Source: Lepus europaeus (lineage: Eukaryota > Chordata > Mammalia > Lagomorpha > Leporidae). Taken from it: DNA of 64,000 bases. Positions 1-11,340 of the stretch are shown piece by piece. Positions within the stretch are counted from its first letter, which is position 1. Every line of letters starts with the position of its first letter. The stretch covers positions 76,145,502 through 76,209,501 of the forward strand of contig NC_084831.1 in NCBI RefSeq assembly GCF_033115175.1, in the 5' to 3' direction. Both the position numbers and the translations under genes were made by a program. Under the pieces are notes generated by a model. It made no database searches and was not told the origin of the DNA. It saw only the letters and a program-made list of their open reading frames with translations.

Positions 1-9
1 AGTGTAAGG

Positions 10-335
10 GAGGGACCAGCACTGTGGTGCAGTAGGTTAACCCTCCATCTGCAGTGCTGGCATTTCATCTGGGTGCTGGTTCGAGTCTTGGCTGCTCCTC
101 TTCTGACCCAGCTCTCTGCTATGGCCTGGGAAAGCAGTGGAGGATGGCCCAAGTGCTTGGGCCCCTGCCCTGGCATGGAAGACCCAGAAGAAATTCTTGG
201 TTTCAGATCGGGCCAGTTCTGGCCATTGTGGCCATTTGGGGAGTGGACCAGCGGATAGAAGATTTTTCTCTCTGTCTCTCACGGTTTGTAACTCTATTTC
301 TCAAGTAAATAAATTAAATCTTAAAAATAATAATT
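10..335 (+). mobile_element. C-SINE (lagomorph tRNA-derived SINE)
   Basis: The tRNA-like head (GGACCAGCACTGTGGTGCAG) is followed by the C-SINE body with GGATGGCCCAAGTGCTTGGG and a CTCTCTGTCTCTC end with an A-rich tail. The insertion probably uses AGTGTAAG at the window start and AGTATAAG after the tail as a slightly diverged target-site duplication. It is non-coding and moved by L1. The short open frames here come from the SINE. Confidence 0.9.
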
Positions 336-377
336 AAGTATAAGAAATAAAAAAGAAATATGAATTTTGCCAATTCA

Positions 378-412
378 GATATTATATATTCATATATATA
401 TATATATATATA
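378..412. repeat. (TA)n microsatellite
   Basis: An uninterrupted alternating TA tract of about 20 bases sits inside a longer AT-only stretch. A separate run of 11 G lies at about 623-633. Both are likely length-polymorphic. Confidence 0.85.
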
Positions 413-769
413 AAATGACTGAATGACGGGCTAGTGAACTTCATGAGAGCCAGTATGCACAGAAACTTAAAAAACTGAACAAGAACATACATGTTGAGCT
501 CAAGTCTGGATTTCATGATATTGCCTCATCCAAGACAAGTTTTATCTTCTAGTTTAGTGATGCCTTTCCTTACTTACTCACTTTGTTGACAATTTTCTCC
601 TTTTATATTTCATAAAGTTAGCGGGGGGGGGGGCTTTAGAATCCCAACTAATCTCTATCTTTGTTTTTCAGTGAATATTTGAGGCAAGATTTCTGGGCTT
701 GCTAAATGTCAAGGAAAAAAAAATGACAGAAAATGTCTGTCTAAATGCTTCCCCTAAAATAATAGTAAT

Positions 770-965
770 TTTAGTAATTGTCATTCACTGAGGAGTTACA
801 ATGTGCCAGGCACAGTGCTAAGTGCAGGGTGGTGGGCAACCCTCCCAGAATCCTATGGTGTAAACACTATCATTATTCTAATCTTACAGATTAGGAAACT
901 GCTTCAGATAGGCCCAAACAAATCTGCAAGTAAGTAGCAGAGACAAAATGAAATAAAAAATATGT
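770..965 (+). mobile_element. MIR SINE relic
   Basis: The core ATGTGCCAGGCACAGTGCTAAG is followed by CTTACAGATTAGGAAACTG and GTAAGTAGCAGAGAC, the usual order in MIR. The copy is diverged, as expected for an element older than the placental radiation. Confidence 0.85.
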
Positions 966-2589
966 GAACTCTCTCCTTCACCCAGGATATATTGCACTCA
1001 ATAAGGAATCTCAGAGGGATGCTCCACATCTTTCAGTGGGAATCAGTGGGCTCTCATGGGGTGCCTCTAGGAGAGTCTGGAACTTCAAACTCTGGTACCT
1101 ATGATTTATCGTATATGGAATCCATTTTTAGATAACAGCTACATACTACTTTTCTGTGGATGTACTTAGTCCTTCCAAAAGGCTCATTTGGAGTGTTTCC
1201 TTTGGTGGCACTTATGGCAAGAAAGAGCATTATGGCTGTAGCTATCCGATGGTGATAATTTCTGTTTCTTTATCTACATTCTTTCATCCAAATCCTTAAC
1301 GGCTAAAGAACTTCAATACAGCTGGTGAGGATTAGGGTATATTGTAGAGCAGAAGGCTGCACAGATTTCTCTATGCCATCTGCAGTGGCTATGCAGCTGC
1401 AGTGCCCGTACACATCTGGAGAGCTGCTGTGAAAAAAGAGGCTAACATTTGGGAAAGGTAGCATATGGCCTTGTTGTCGAACGTGGGTCGGAGCAGATTC
1501 AAGCTTCTGGCACATGACAAGTGTAAGACTAGGAAGAAGACAGCCACAACAACAGCAAAGTATCTGGGAGGAAGAAGAGCAACTGACAGATTACAACACA
1601 TTACAAAATGAGAAAAGTGTTTGTGGAAGATGGTGAGCTTGCAGGATAAAATTTTTTGAACATCTTAAACAAAGATAGATGCAAACCTATCTTGATTATC
1701 ACAGTAATTAGAAACTGTCAGAACCGCACTTAGTTAAATCTGGTTAATTTGCTAGACTTGGCAGTGGAACTGGTGTTAAAGGTTGCCACAGTCAACATTT
1801 GGTTTGATGTGTCCTGGGGCACTCCATCATTACTAATTGAGTAAATGACATTCACAGAAGAGATGGACAGGTCTGTCTTCTGTTCATTTCATGGAGTCCT
1901 GCTGCTTTTTCGGGGATTCTGCCAACCTCAGCTTTTCTTCAATTAAAAAAAAAATGGTGCTGGAAGCAGTTGTAAGAAGAATTGGGTCAATAAGATGATG
2001 CAAACAGATATGGGTTCCTTTTCTTCAAACTTGTCTACCCTGTGGTCAGTTCTCCTTCAGTATTTTGTAATAGATGGTCCCAAAGCCTTTGATTTTTTCC
2101 AGGCGTTTTCAGCAAATAATTGATAATAGAAACTGCCCCTATAGAAAAGGCAGATATCAGTGCTAGGAGAGAGAGAGACCACTACATGGCAGAATAAATG
2201 AGGAATGAAAGCAGAGTGGCCCCACCACACAGTGTGAAGTTTGGTTTGGCTCGAAGTCATTGGCATAGAGTTCTTTGGGGTCTTGGGGCTCTCTGTAGAC
2301 TTAAACTAGCAACCTCACAGGCATTCTTTTTTTCAGGTTGAGTTGACATTGAGAAAGCAAGCTGCTCTACTTGGAGCTGAACCAGACAACCTGCCCATTC
2401 TGTAAACTGCATTTGAAGAACAGTGTTGAGGTAGCTTGGGTCGGAGGTTATTTCCCCTTTGCACAGATGCCAAATCCTTTGGCCTAGGAGTATGGAGAAC
2501 CTAACAAAACAAATTAGCAAAATGGCTACGTCATGGACATTTTCAAAATGTATATCTCCTGGTTGCTCTCAGTTGGGGACTCTTATTTT
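966..2589. other. No recognised gene or repeat
   Basis: This is mixed-composition sequence without any SINE, L1 or LTR signature that I recognise. Open frames of 60-90 codons occur on the minus strand between 1303 and 2520. They overlap one another in different frames and resemble no known family, so I treat them as chance. Confidence 0.5.
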
Positions 2590-3600
2590 TAACTGATCAA
2601 TTAAGCTTGTCTGGCTGCATGAATTGTTCTAATTACTGAGTTTTCCCAGAATTAAATACTCTAAGTTAAATCAACTAACATTTAGCAAACGGGAGCTACT
2701 TCTTCTGCTTTTCTCCCTAAGAGCCCTCCATAGAATTAACAGTTAGGTGCTAATTGCAAATGATTAAGTGCTCACCAGTCTTGGAGTTCTTTCTTTAATA
2801 TTAATGAGATGGATTAGCATGGAACATGTCTTCTATTAATATTATAAATGGAAGCCTGCATGGATCACTGAGTGCTGTTTTGTATTGTAAGGAGCACTTG
2901 GTTTAAAGGAGTAAAAAAGCGTACTCCTAAAATTCATCCTCCTTTCAACTGAGAAGTAAAATTACTGAGAAAAGTGTTTAAATAGCATTAATTTCGAGGA
3001 ACCATGTAGTAGCATTTTACCAATCACCACAGTAGTATATTTTCTACAAAACTTCTTTCATCAGTCTCCATCAGTAGGCATTGCACATTAAGCCAGTGTA
3101 GAGCTTAAATTATTCCATAAAGTATGCACAGAAACACCATTCCATACTATGAAAGGAAACTACTTGGCAGTTCAGGATTATTCTCACATATCCGAATTCC
3201 CTTCCAAGACGGCTACGTGCCCACTTAAAGAATGCTAATTAATTCTCTTGCCTATTTGAAAACAACAAACTGACTGCTTTTTCCTTTTTTAAGAACAGTT
3301 TAGCTAGCAATCATGTCTTTTACTTTTCCTGAGACGTTATGAAAAAATAAATCTTGTATTTCATAGATTTCTGTTTTAGAATCCACCACAATGGACTAGA
3401 TTGACAGAGTCTCTAAGTTGTACAAAGTGCAACATTGTAATTTATTCCATAAGGCTTATTAGTTAAAAATAGTGTTCATTCTGATAAGTGCTATTTGAGT
3501 AGGACGCACTATCCAATAAAAGACACTGAAATGCAAAACAGTTATTTGAGATCATGGTAAATTAGCATTTTAGCTCTTTTTCCAGTTGCAAGCATTTGCA
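2590..3600. promoter_or_regulatory. Candidate conserved noncoding block, homeodomain-motif rich
   Basis: The block lacks every repeat signature seen elsewhere in the window. It is dense in TAAT/ATTA cores, for example around 2745-2770 (CTAATTGCAAATGATTAAG), 2800-2845 and 2975-2995. No ORF of note is present. The look is typical of developmental enhancers in gene deserts, but motif density in AT-rich DNA is weak evidence, and conservation was not testable here. Confidence 0.3.
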
Positions 3601-3849
3601 AATGAGAGAACAAAAGCTTACAGATTCAGACCAAATCAGAGCCTGTGTTAATGTAATATATACCCACTTTGATTAAGGATTTAGCCCTCTAAGTTAAACT
3701 TACAATTTTGTTCTTACTCATTGTACTTAAAGCTATGTGTGTATTTGCCATTTGCCCTAGACACACTTAACAATCAAACATCACTTGTACATTCACAGCA
3801 GTAGAGTTGATCCTTGTGTTTAAGACTGTGTATGTTCAAAATGATAATG

Positions 3850-4210
3850 AGAGGAAGGTTTTGGTGCAGAGGTCAAGACATTGCTTTGGGTGCCAGTGTT
3901 AAGGTGCAGCAGGTGAAGCTTCTGATTCAGACACCAGTATCCCATACTGGAGTGCTGGTTCAAGTCCTCACTGCAAGGCTTCTAATCAAGCTTAATGCTG
4001 TTTTGCTTCGGAAGACAGCAGAAGATGCTCTAAGTACTTAAGCCCCTGCCATCTATGTGGAGACCAGGAAGGAGTTCTGGTCTCCTAATTTTGGCCTAAC
4101 CCACACCTGGTTTTTGCGGCCTTTTGGGGAGTAAACAAGTAGAAGGAAGATCTCCTCCTCTCTCTCTCCCTGTGTCTCTCTGCTTTTTGAAACAATCGAT
4201 CTTAAAATGA
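3850..4210 (+). mobile_element. Diverged C-SINE
   Basis: The order of C-SINE modules is kept: GGTGCAG head, CCAGTATCCCATACTGGAGTGCTGGTTCAAGTC, a degraded AGATGCTCTAAGTACTT body, a CTCCTCTCTCTCTC end and an AT-rich tail. It is considerably more diverged than the SINEs at 10.3, 19.9 or 38.9 kb, so it is older. Confidence 0.75.
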
Positions 4211-4490
4211 AAAGACACTGCTGGGGTGCCTATACCTAACATAAAAGAGCCTGGATTCGTATCCTGGCTCTCTTTCTCATTCTAGCTCCTTGCTAATGCA
4301 CAGCCAGGAAGCAGCAGTACTTGATGACTCAAGTACTTGGGTCTTTGAAATCCATGTGAGAGACATGGATTGAGTTCCAGGCTCTTGGCTTCTGCCTGGC
4401 CCAGTCTTGACTATTACAGGCACTTGGAGTATGAGCCAGCAGATAGAAGATTCTGCTCTCTCTTTATTTCTCTGCTTTATTTCATCTGCT
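4211..4490 (+). mobile_element. Diverged C-SINE, tandem to the preceding one
   Basis: It starts with GACACTGCTGGGGTGCCTA, includes CTCAAGTACTTGGGT and CAGCAGATAGAAGATTCTGCTCTCTC, and lies directly after the previous SINE tail in the same orientation. This fits a second insertion into the A-rich tail of the first. Confidence 0.7.
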
Positions 4491-4734
4491 GATGAGTAAC
4501 ACAGATTATGAAAAAAATTCAATGTATCACTATTACTTTGTATTCAACCTTACATATGTTTTGTTTAATTCAAAAAATGCCCTATGTGTTGATCAATTAT
4601 CTTTCCATATTAATATATTCAGATGTCATTATGATTTCTGTAATGAATTCAACCTTTTATATGTAAAGTCATAATTCATAAGTAACTATGATACATTAGC
4701 AAAAAAATTATTTGAAGTATCTGGTCTTCTTGAT

Positions 4735-5290
4735 ATGAGGAAACTAGGCAGAGAGATAGATAGGAATGGATAAGCTGAAACATTTGGAAGCCCTGAATTG
4801 TAACTTTATCTCTCTACCTGTCAATTTGAATACACCTACCTACCAAGTATGTATCTATGTCTCATCCAGAACCAGGAAGGAGGAGATGCTATGATGGCCA
4901 CATGGAAATCAAACTCCATGTGAAGGAATCATAAATATCCCAGAAAGCTTCGTTAAAGTTAAGACCCTACCTCAATTTTTTTTAGTCAATTAAGGCATCA
5001 TCCCCTATCTCATAAAAGAAACTAATGATGAGGGAGGGACCCTCTTTTGATTTTGACCATGCTTGGGGATCATTCTTGGGCTTCTCTCTTTCTCTCTCTC
5101 TGTCTCTTCACAGGCAACTCTTCAGCTCACTCATGATGGTTGTCTCTCCCAGTGGGGTGTTCTCACTATTCTGGCTCTCTATCTCTCTCTTTTAAATAAA
5201 TCCTGCCATCACTTGTACATCATATTATGCCTTTACTTTGAATTGTCTCTCTGGGGGACAAGAACTTGGAATAAAGATTAAGATGCCTGG
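4735..5290 (+). mobile_element. Possible solo LTR, class uncertain
   Basis: A pyrimidine-rich stretch, a TTTTAAATAAATCC polyadenylation-like signal (about 5190) and a downstream segment ending near GGGGGACAAGAACTTGG resemble the R-U5 part of an LTR. I could not fix both termini or see a clear duplication, so this is tentative. Confidence 0.3.
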
Positions 5291-5394
5291 TCCCATATCA
5301 TTCTGAGATATCTATTGTTATTCTTGTAAATACTCCGATATACAATGTACAAGATGATTTCATGAAAATTGTGTAGGTAGAGTTCTGAGCTACA

Positions 5395-5900
5395 TGCCTA
5401 AATAGCTGCCTCTTGATATACAAGCACTCTAAAACTTCCTCACCTTAAATGTAGGCAGGACTAGTGAATATGATGACGTGCAGTTCTCAGTTGGGTTATT
5501 TAATAGTTAATTTTGAGTAAATCAAAATAAGATGATCTTGAATGGGCTTGACTAGTCAGATGAGTCCTTTAAAATAACATAAATATTCTCTCTTGCTATT
5601 CCTAAAGAATCATAGAGCTATGCTGTGGAAAGAGGTGACCATGTAGCAAGAACCACAGGGTAGCCTCTAAGAACTGACAGTGGTCCATAGTGTACAGCTA
5701 GGCAGTCACCCAACCAGAAGGTAATGAATTCTACCAATAATCTGGGAGTTTGAAAGAGAAGCCAAGCTTCAGTTCCCACTCTGGTTGACAGTTTCAATGC
5801 AAATTATGAGACCCTCCCCCCTCCCCAGTAGAGGACCCAGCAAACTCACACCTGTACCCTGATTCCTAGAAGCTTTGAAATCATAAATTCAAGCTATTCT
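5395..5900 (+). mobile_element. Ancient LTR-type repeat (MaLR-like)
   Basis: The segment follows a familiar old mammalian repeat: TGTAGGCAGGACTAGTGAATATGATG, TTGAGTAAATCAAAATAAGATGATC, GGGCTTGACTAGTCAGATGAG, GAGACCCTC and AGAGGACCCAGC. I recognise the module order but not the exact subfamily. It is strongly diverged. Confidence 0.55.
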
Positions 5901-8329
5901 GTGCCTTTAGAATCCAAGGCAATTTGCTATCAGCTGCAGAAAACCAATGCCGAAAAGACCTTGGTTTAATCTAGGCAGAATACATTTAACTGAGAGCAGT
6001 CACTCTTCTCATTTAATGAAATCTGGTTTCAAACTTATAATAGCCCACAAAACATATCATTCATAGCAAATAAAAAATTATGTAGCCTCAAGTAATATCA
6101 CTAATTAAAAAGGAAAACAAAAGTTTCATAATTTTGCTTCCTTCTGTTCTTCGGATAGATGCTATTATCATTGACAATGACACTACCAATCATTCCTGGA
6201 TGACTTTGCAAGAAATTGGTTGGCATGTCTCATAGCTTTCCGTGTGATTCACAGGTTTCAAATTCGTAGAGGATGCTAAAAGTTCTGTTCTCAGACTGCA
6301 GAAACTCTGCAGTCCTCCACATACAACTAGCAGAATGTTAAGATTTTCTCATATGGGGGCTCAGAATCTTTCAACAATGAGTTCTGTTCCCAAAGCCCTT
6401 CAAAAAGGATTGTAATTAATTGTGACAATGTTTGCTTGACTCCCTCTTCAAACTCACCATTCCCGCAGTGTCAGCCCCTGAGTGTCAGCAGCAGAGAGCA
6501 CTCAATATGTTTCAGACAATGATTCTGAACATCAGGGATGTTGCTCCCTGTTTCTCCTGGTTTCGTAAGGCTCTACTTGGCAAGGTATTGAATCATATGG
6601 ATACCTGCCTTAAACAACTCTTGAGTGTCCAGAGCCAAGAATCGTTTTATGTAGTATAGACTTGGCTAGAGTCTGTAGCATGGTGAGCCAGTAGTTGGAG
6701 GGAATGGCTGCATGGTGTCTGCCATTTTCTTTTTTCTTCTTCTCTCTAGAGGAATTCATAATTTCTATGTTGAGTCAGAATAAAATATGTGCTAAAAGCA
6801 GAAGAATTACCCAATATGAAATCTTTATAATGTGCCCTAATAATGCAATACCTATTGTAGATCACAGTTAAAATAGTTACAACACATGCAAGTAAGTACA
6901 TGCACACACACGCACATACACAAACTCAAATTCAGGTGCAAATGGATTCCTATTAATAATTCTTGTACTTATTATTTCATCTCTCCGAGACAATTATATT
7001 ATCCTACAAAGAGAAGAACTACAGCAGATGCAATAAGAGAAATTGGACCCAATCTATCTCCACAGTATACCACCTTGACACTATTTAAGAGAACACCTGT
7101 AAGAATATGCTTTTGTGGGTATAGTGGAGTGAAAATGCTGGGGCAGGATTAAATCATTAATGAATCTGGCTTTTACTTCATTGCTAAGAAAACAGACAGT
7201 TGTTCTGGCCAGAGGTACTTTAATACTCTATATGCTTACCACACATTCTATTACTAATTCTACCTGTATAGTTAGGTTATTGATTTGTAAGCAGTATGAA
7301 TAATATTACTACATTTAAGTGACAAATTCAGTAGAGGGGCTTGCTTTGTTCAGTCAACTTCCCCCACTATGTTAAATTCACATGTAAGCAAGGCACATTC
7401 CCCCCCATAAGTCTAAATCTGAACACACTGTGGGATGTGAAGTTCTGTGTTTTTATTGAAAGATTACTGGAATAAAAGACCTAAGTTGAAGATCAGATTT
7501 AAGTCTTTTGGCAACTTAAACTTTCTAAATTTCAGAGGTGTTACTTGTTTTTTCAAAAATCATAATCAAAAGAATCCTTGCAGTATGTTGATGATCTTAC
7601 AAAATTGTGATGAGAATAAAATGAAATAATGGACTTTGGGTTTGTAAATTACCTGTTTCTTTAAGATTCATTCTCCATTTCTTATATGCCTCCGTCTTAT
7701 TGCAGGGAACTGCAAATTCTATGATTTATTCTTTTCTGACTTCTGCATCATTTTAACTAATGGCAGCAGTTTTAGAAAATTCAAAAACATGGGTTAAGGA
7801 AGGACCAGAAAAAATATCTTCCTTTCTTTCTTTTTTAAGCAGCATATCTGGCTGTAACTCCTTCATGGTTTCCAACTGATAGCAGGTAGCCATTTCCTAG
7901 TTGGTCTCTGGCAGGACAGTTCCCACTGGGTTTGATTTCTTGCCAGATGGTCTCCCTTTTGGGCTCTGGCATTATCACCTCCTCCTGTTGCCTTGAGAAC
8001 CCTAGAGATAACAACTCCTAGCTTGGGGCCATTTCCTAGTTGCTTTCTCATCTTTAAATGGTTTCTCAGTTCTCCCATTAGTTACCCAATTCACTGTACT
8101 AAATACCTCCCTTCTGAAAGACCAGTAGTAGCATTTCCATTTCTTGGCTTAACGTGGATTGATACTAATCGCAAAGTACTTTAAAGATTATGAGCATTCT
8201 CTAAATGTATGGTATTATTATTGTCATTTAGTGATTTTATGATATATTCCAAAGGTGACATGTTTAACCTATCATTTTGGCACACTTCCATTGTTTCTTC
8301 CCTTTATGGACATGTATAATCAAGAATCA
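5901..8329. other. No recognised gene or repeat
   Basis: This is unique-looking sequence with a short CA-rich tract at about 6896-6925. Short frames (6432-6659 and 6886-7152 on plus, 7863-8078 on minus) have no recognisable domain and no splice-bounded exon structure that I can defend. Confidence 0.5.
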
Positions 8330-8370
8330 AAGACTATCTTTTTTATGTATTTATGTATTTATTTATTTAA

Positions 8371-8772
8371 GGGAAATGATTTATTGGGGAAACACAGCAG
8401 ATCAGAGGGAAGGGGAGAAGAGGGAAAAGAGAGAGAGAAGAAGAGTATAAGAGAGGGCAATAAAGAGAGGAGACAGAGACAGAGAGAGATCAAGAGACAG
8501 AAAGATATCAAGAGAGAAAGACAGATAGAGGGAGAGAGATCAGGAGATGGAGAGAAAGAAACACGTGTTCAGGGACAGGTCCTTTTAAAACTTTGCCAGA
8601 GTGCGGGCAGGGAAGTAGGAGCAGCGAATCCCATTAGGATGGGGGTGGAGCTGACACCGGTGGTTGGGCCATGTGGCCACCTGGCTTCCAGCAATAGTGG
8701 TGGGGGCTAGAGCCAAGGATGGTGTTGGGATGTAGATCACACCATTGATAAGACTATGCCATTTTACTAACA
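8371..8772 (-). mobile_element. ERV LTR, U3-R portion only
   Basis: The 5' boundary is the TG immediately after the polypurine tract. The R end is set by the AATAAA signal and the A-tail. No U5 or primer-binding site follows, consistent with a 3'-terminal RNA copy. The plus strand shows a long GA-rich tract (about 8398-8565), which is CT-rich on the element's own strand. A 151-codon open frame across this region is a by-product of the GA repeat. Confidence 0.6.
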
Positions 8773-9685
8773 TTCCCCTCTTTTGTTTCTTATAAAGCAG
8801 GAGCTGTATGGGATTACATTAGCCCAAAAAGTCCAGGAGGGGTAAAGGGACGATGATCTGTCTTTAGAACTACTTCCTGCTGACATGGGGAGATGAGGTA
8901 CTCTTTGCTGGCATGGGGCATTGTCACTAGCCACTGTCTCCTGGGTGGGGAGCCGAGTATATCCCTGTAGCAGCATTTGGTGGACTGCCTGGTTGCTGAA
9001 GGCCTTGGTTCATTCCATTATCAACTCCTGTAAACACTTAAGCAGACATGGTAGTATAAAAGACAGGGTGAGAATAACAACCAGTGATCCTTAGAGTGGC
9101 ATTAACCAAGTAATGAGAGGATTTCATAGAGAGGAAATGAGGTGTGTGTGGGGGGTCTCTGGATCCTTTTGAAGACTGTTTGATGGATGCGGTTTAAAGC
9201 TGATCCCAACCAAGACCAGGAGAAAGGCCACTCATCTTTTTGCAGGTAGAGGGGTTTGTAGAGAAATTCTGAACAATCATACAACACTAAATGTGGGAGA
9301 AGACCATCAATACATACAGGTCAGGAGTAGAGCCATTGCTATAAGATTAAAGGTTATGATTACTAAGGAATGAGGCCCCAAGTGGGCTAGACAGGGTCTA
9401 GAACAAAGGACAGAGTCATTACTAGAGGACCTAAGAAAGGTGCTGTCTAAGCCATGAATAAGTTCTCCAATTGAGAGGCAAATAGAAATTGACAGAAGGG
9501 GCTTGATAATAATCTGATAGGCTTTAAGGTCTTGTCAGTTATGGGGCCCAGACATACCTACCTCTTCACATAGGGTACCTAATAAAGGAGGTGTGAAACT
9601 CCTTGGGAAGGCACCCTATTGACTTCCATAACCTAGCTGGCTTGGGAGGAGAGCTGGCCAGGTAAAGGCAGGTGGCATCTCTAAC
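8773..9685 (-). pseudogene. Decayed retroviral env 3' part
   Basis: Its position just upstream of the polypurine tract and LTR identifies it as the 3' end of a retroviral genome. Two short minus-strand frames remain (9102-9287 and 8767-8976), and the second runs up to the tract as an env C-terminus does. Frames are broken between them. The class is probably gammaretrovirus-like from the layout, but I cannot prove it. Confidence 0.5.
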
Positions 9686-9699
9686 AAGATTATCTTTCA

Positions 9700-10287
9700 A
9701 ATTCTTTGTATAGGAGGTAGAATATTATGTTTATTTTTATTTAAAGAATAAACTTATAATTAAATTTATAAATTTATATTTAAAGAATATATTAAAAATA
9801 TAGAATTAGAGTTGAGTAATTTGGAATGTGTTTACACGTCTTCAAATTTATTTTAGTGAGGAGCAGTGGGGATGTTGGCAATTTCCTTTTAACTAACTTG
9901 CATATTTTGTATTCTGACTTTTGTTAAAGGATGCACCAGTCTTTAGAAATTGATCAATGACATTAAACAAGCAGAACATTGTAAAAATTTTTGAAGAGGC
10001 TTGTTGTATACAAGAACAAACTAATGACAAAGTTCCATGTCATTATCTAATGCGCCACCTCTCATCTATTTATTAACTTGGAAAATACAGAAGATAGATT
10101 CTTGTCTTAGACAAAGCTATTAATATATTTATTTAGATTGAAAAATGAAGTCATATTTTGATGCTGAAATTAAATCTGAGTTGACTGATTGATTTGAAAG
10201 TGAATACCAATGTAATTATTTCCAATTAGGTCATATGGTGGCAATTTTCCAACAGTTGGATGAACAAATCTGTGGCCTTAAGCTTTT
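9700..10287. other. AT-rich sequence, nothing recognised
   Basis: Low-complexity AT-rich DNA (very marked at 9720-9820) with no repeat signature or credible ORF. Confidence 0.5.
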
Positions 10288-10297
10288 GATGAAATCT

Positions 10298-10626
10298 TAT
10301 TTTTTTTATTTTTATTTTTTTGACAGGCAGAGTGGACAGTGAGAGAGAGAGAGACAGAGAGAAAGGTCTTCCTTTGCTGCTGGTTCACCCTCCAATGGCC
10401 GCTGTGGCCTGTGCACCGTGCTGATCCAAAGGCAGGAGCCAGATGCTTCTCCTGGTCTCCCATGGGGTGCAGGGCCCAAGCACTTGGGCCATCCTCCACT
10501 GCACTCCCGGGCCACAGCAGAGAGCTGACCTGGAAGAGAGGCAACCAGAACAGAATCCGGCACCCCGACCCGGTGTGCCGATGCCGCAAGGCGGAGGATT
10601 AGCCTATTGAGCCTCGGCACCGGCCG
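10298..10626 (-). mobile_element. Young C-SINE
   Basis: A well-preserved C-SINE lies in inverse orientation: T-rich start, TGACAGGCAGAGTGGACAG and, at the right end, the head complement GAGCCTCGGCACCGGCC. The duplication GATGAAATCT occurs at 10288-10297 and 10627-10636 without mismatch, which argues for a recent insertion. Confidence 0.95.
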
Positions 10627-10744
10627 GATGAAATCTAATTTAAAGTATGTGATGACATAAAATTATTTTTATTTTTTGCTAACTTTACATTTACATATTT
10701 ATCAGGCAAAGAAAGATGATTCTAAGTGAAAGAATAATAATGTA

Positions 10745-11340
10745 ATGGACAACATTTTTTTTTTTAAGGGAAAGTGTTTACTGAGGGAAACCCGATGAAC
10801 CAGAGGGAAGGGGCGAAGAAGAAAAGAGGAAGGAGAGAGTAAGAGATCAAGCGAGAGAGCAAGTGAGAGAGAGATCAAGAGACAGAGAAAGATCAAGAGG
10901 GAAAGACAGAGAGAAAAAAAGAGAGAGACACATGTTCAGGAACAGGTACTCTTAAAAATTTGTTGCTATATGGGGGAAAACTGTTGAAATCTTTACCTAT
11001 AATATACTAAACTGATCTTCTGTATATAAAGAGAATTGAAAATGAATCTTGATGTGATTGGAAGGGGAGAGGGAGCGGGAAAGGGGAGGGTTGTGGGTGG
11101 GAAGGAAGTTATAGGAGGGGGAAAGCCATTGTAACCCATAAGCTGTACTTTGGAAATTTATATTCATTAAATAAAAGTTTAATAAAAAAAAAAAACTTTG
11201 CTGGGGGGTAGGTGGGAAAGTAGGAGCAGCGAATCCCATTAGGATGGTGGTGGCACTGACACTGGTGGTTGGGCCATGGGGTCACCTGGCTTCCGGCCAT
11301 GGTGGCAGGGGCTAGAGCCTAGGATGGTGATGGACAATAT
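10745..11340 (-). mobile_element. Second retrotransposed copy of the same ERV LTR, 5' truncated
   Basis: Outside a nested L1, this copy matches the 8.4-8.75 kb LTR closely, including GGAGCAGCGAATCCCATTAGG and the GA-rich tract. It begins inside U3 near 11329 and ends in an A-tail (T-run at about 10755-10765), about 11 bases past a variant AGTAAA signal. Flanks ATGGACAACAT (10745-10755) and ATGGACAATAT (11330-11340) form an 11-bp duplication with one mismatch. Truncation inside U3, an A-tail and a long TSD are L1-type hallmarks. Confidence 0.65.
10961..11196 (+). mobile_element. Young L1 3' end, inserted in the LTR copy
   Basis: The sequence from TTGCTATATGGGGG to AATAAAAGTTTAATAAA plus a poly(A) is the L1 3' UTR. 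It closely matches the reverse complement of the L1 that starts at 63638. It interrupts the LTR copy exactly between TCTTAAAAATTTG and ACTTTGCTGGGG, so it is younger than that copy. It is severely 5' truncated, with no ORF2 left. Confidence 0.9.

Larger units (their letters stand above)
8330..9696 (-). mobile_element. Retrotransposed ERV transcript: env tail + U3-R + A-tail, with TSD
   Basis: Read on the minus strand, the insert begins near 9685, carries decayed retroviral env-like sequence, and reaches a polypurine tract (AAAAGAGGGGAA, about 8773-8785). It then enters an LTR starting TGTTAGT at 8772. It ends about 10 bases after an AATAAA signal (8380-8385) in an A-rich tail (about 8341-8370). 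The flanks are AAGACTATCTT (8330-8340) and AAGATTATCTT (9686-9696), an 11-bp duplication with one mismatch. Provirus integration gives 4-6 bp duplications and no A-tail, so L1 mobilisation of a polyadenylated viral RNA is the better reading. The frames are interrupted and no functional protein is expected. Confidence 0.65.

Noticed and set aside
8255..8710. 151-codon plus-strand open frame
   Set aside because: It is composed of Arg/Glu/Lys repeats from the GA-rich tract of the retroviral LTR, on the strand opposite to the element. It is not a gene.
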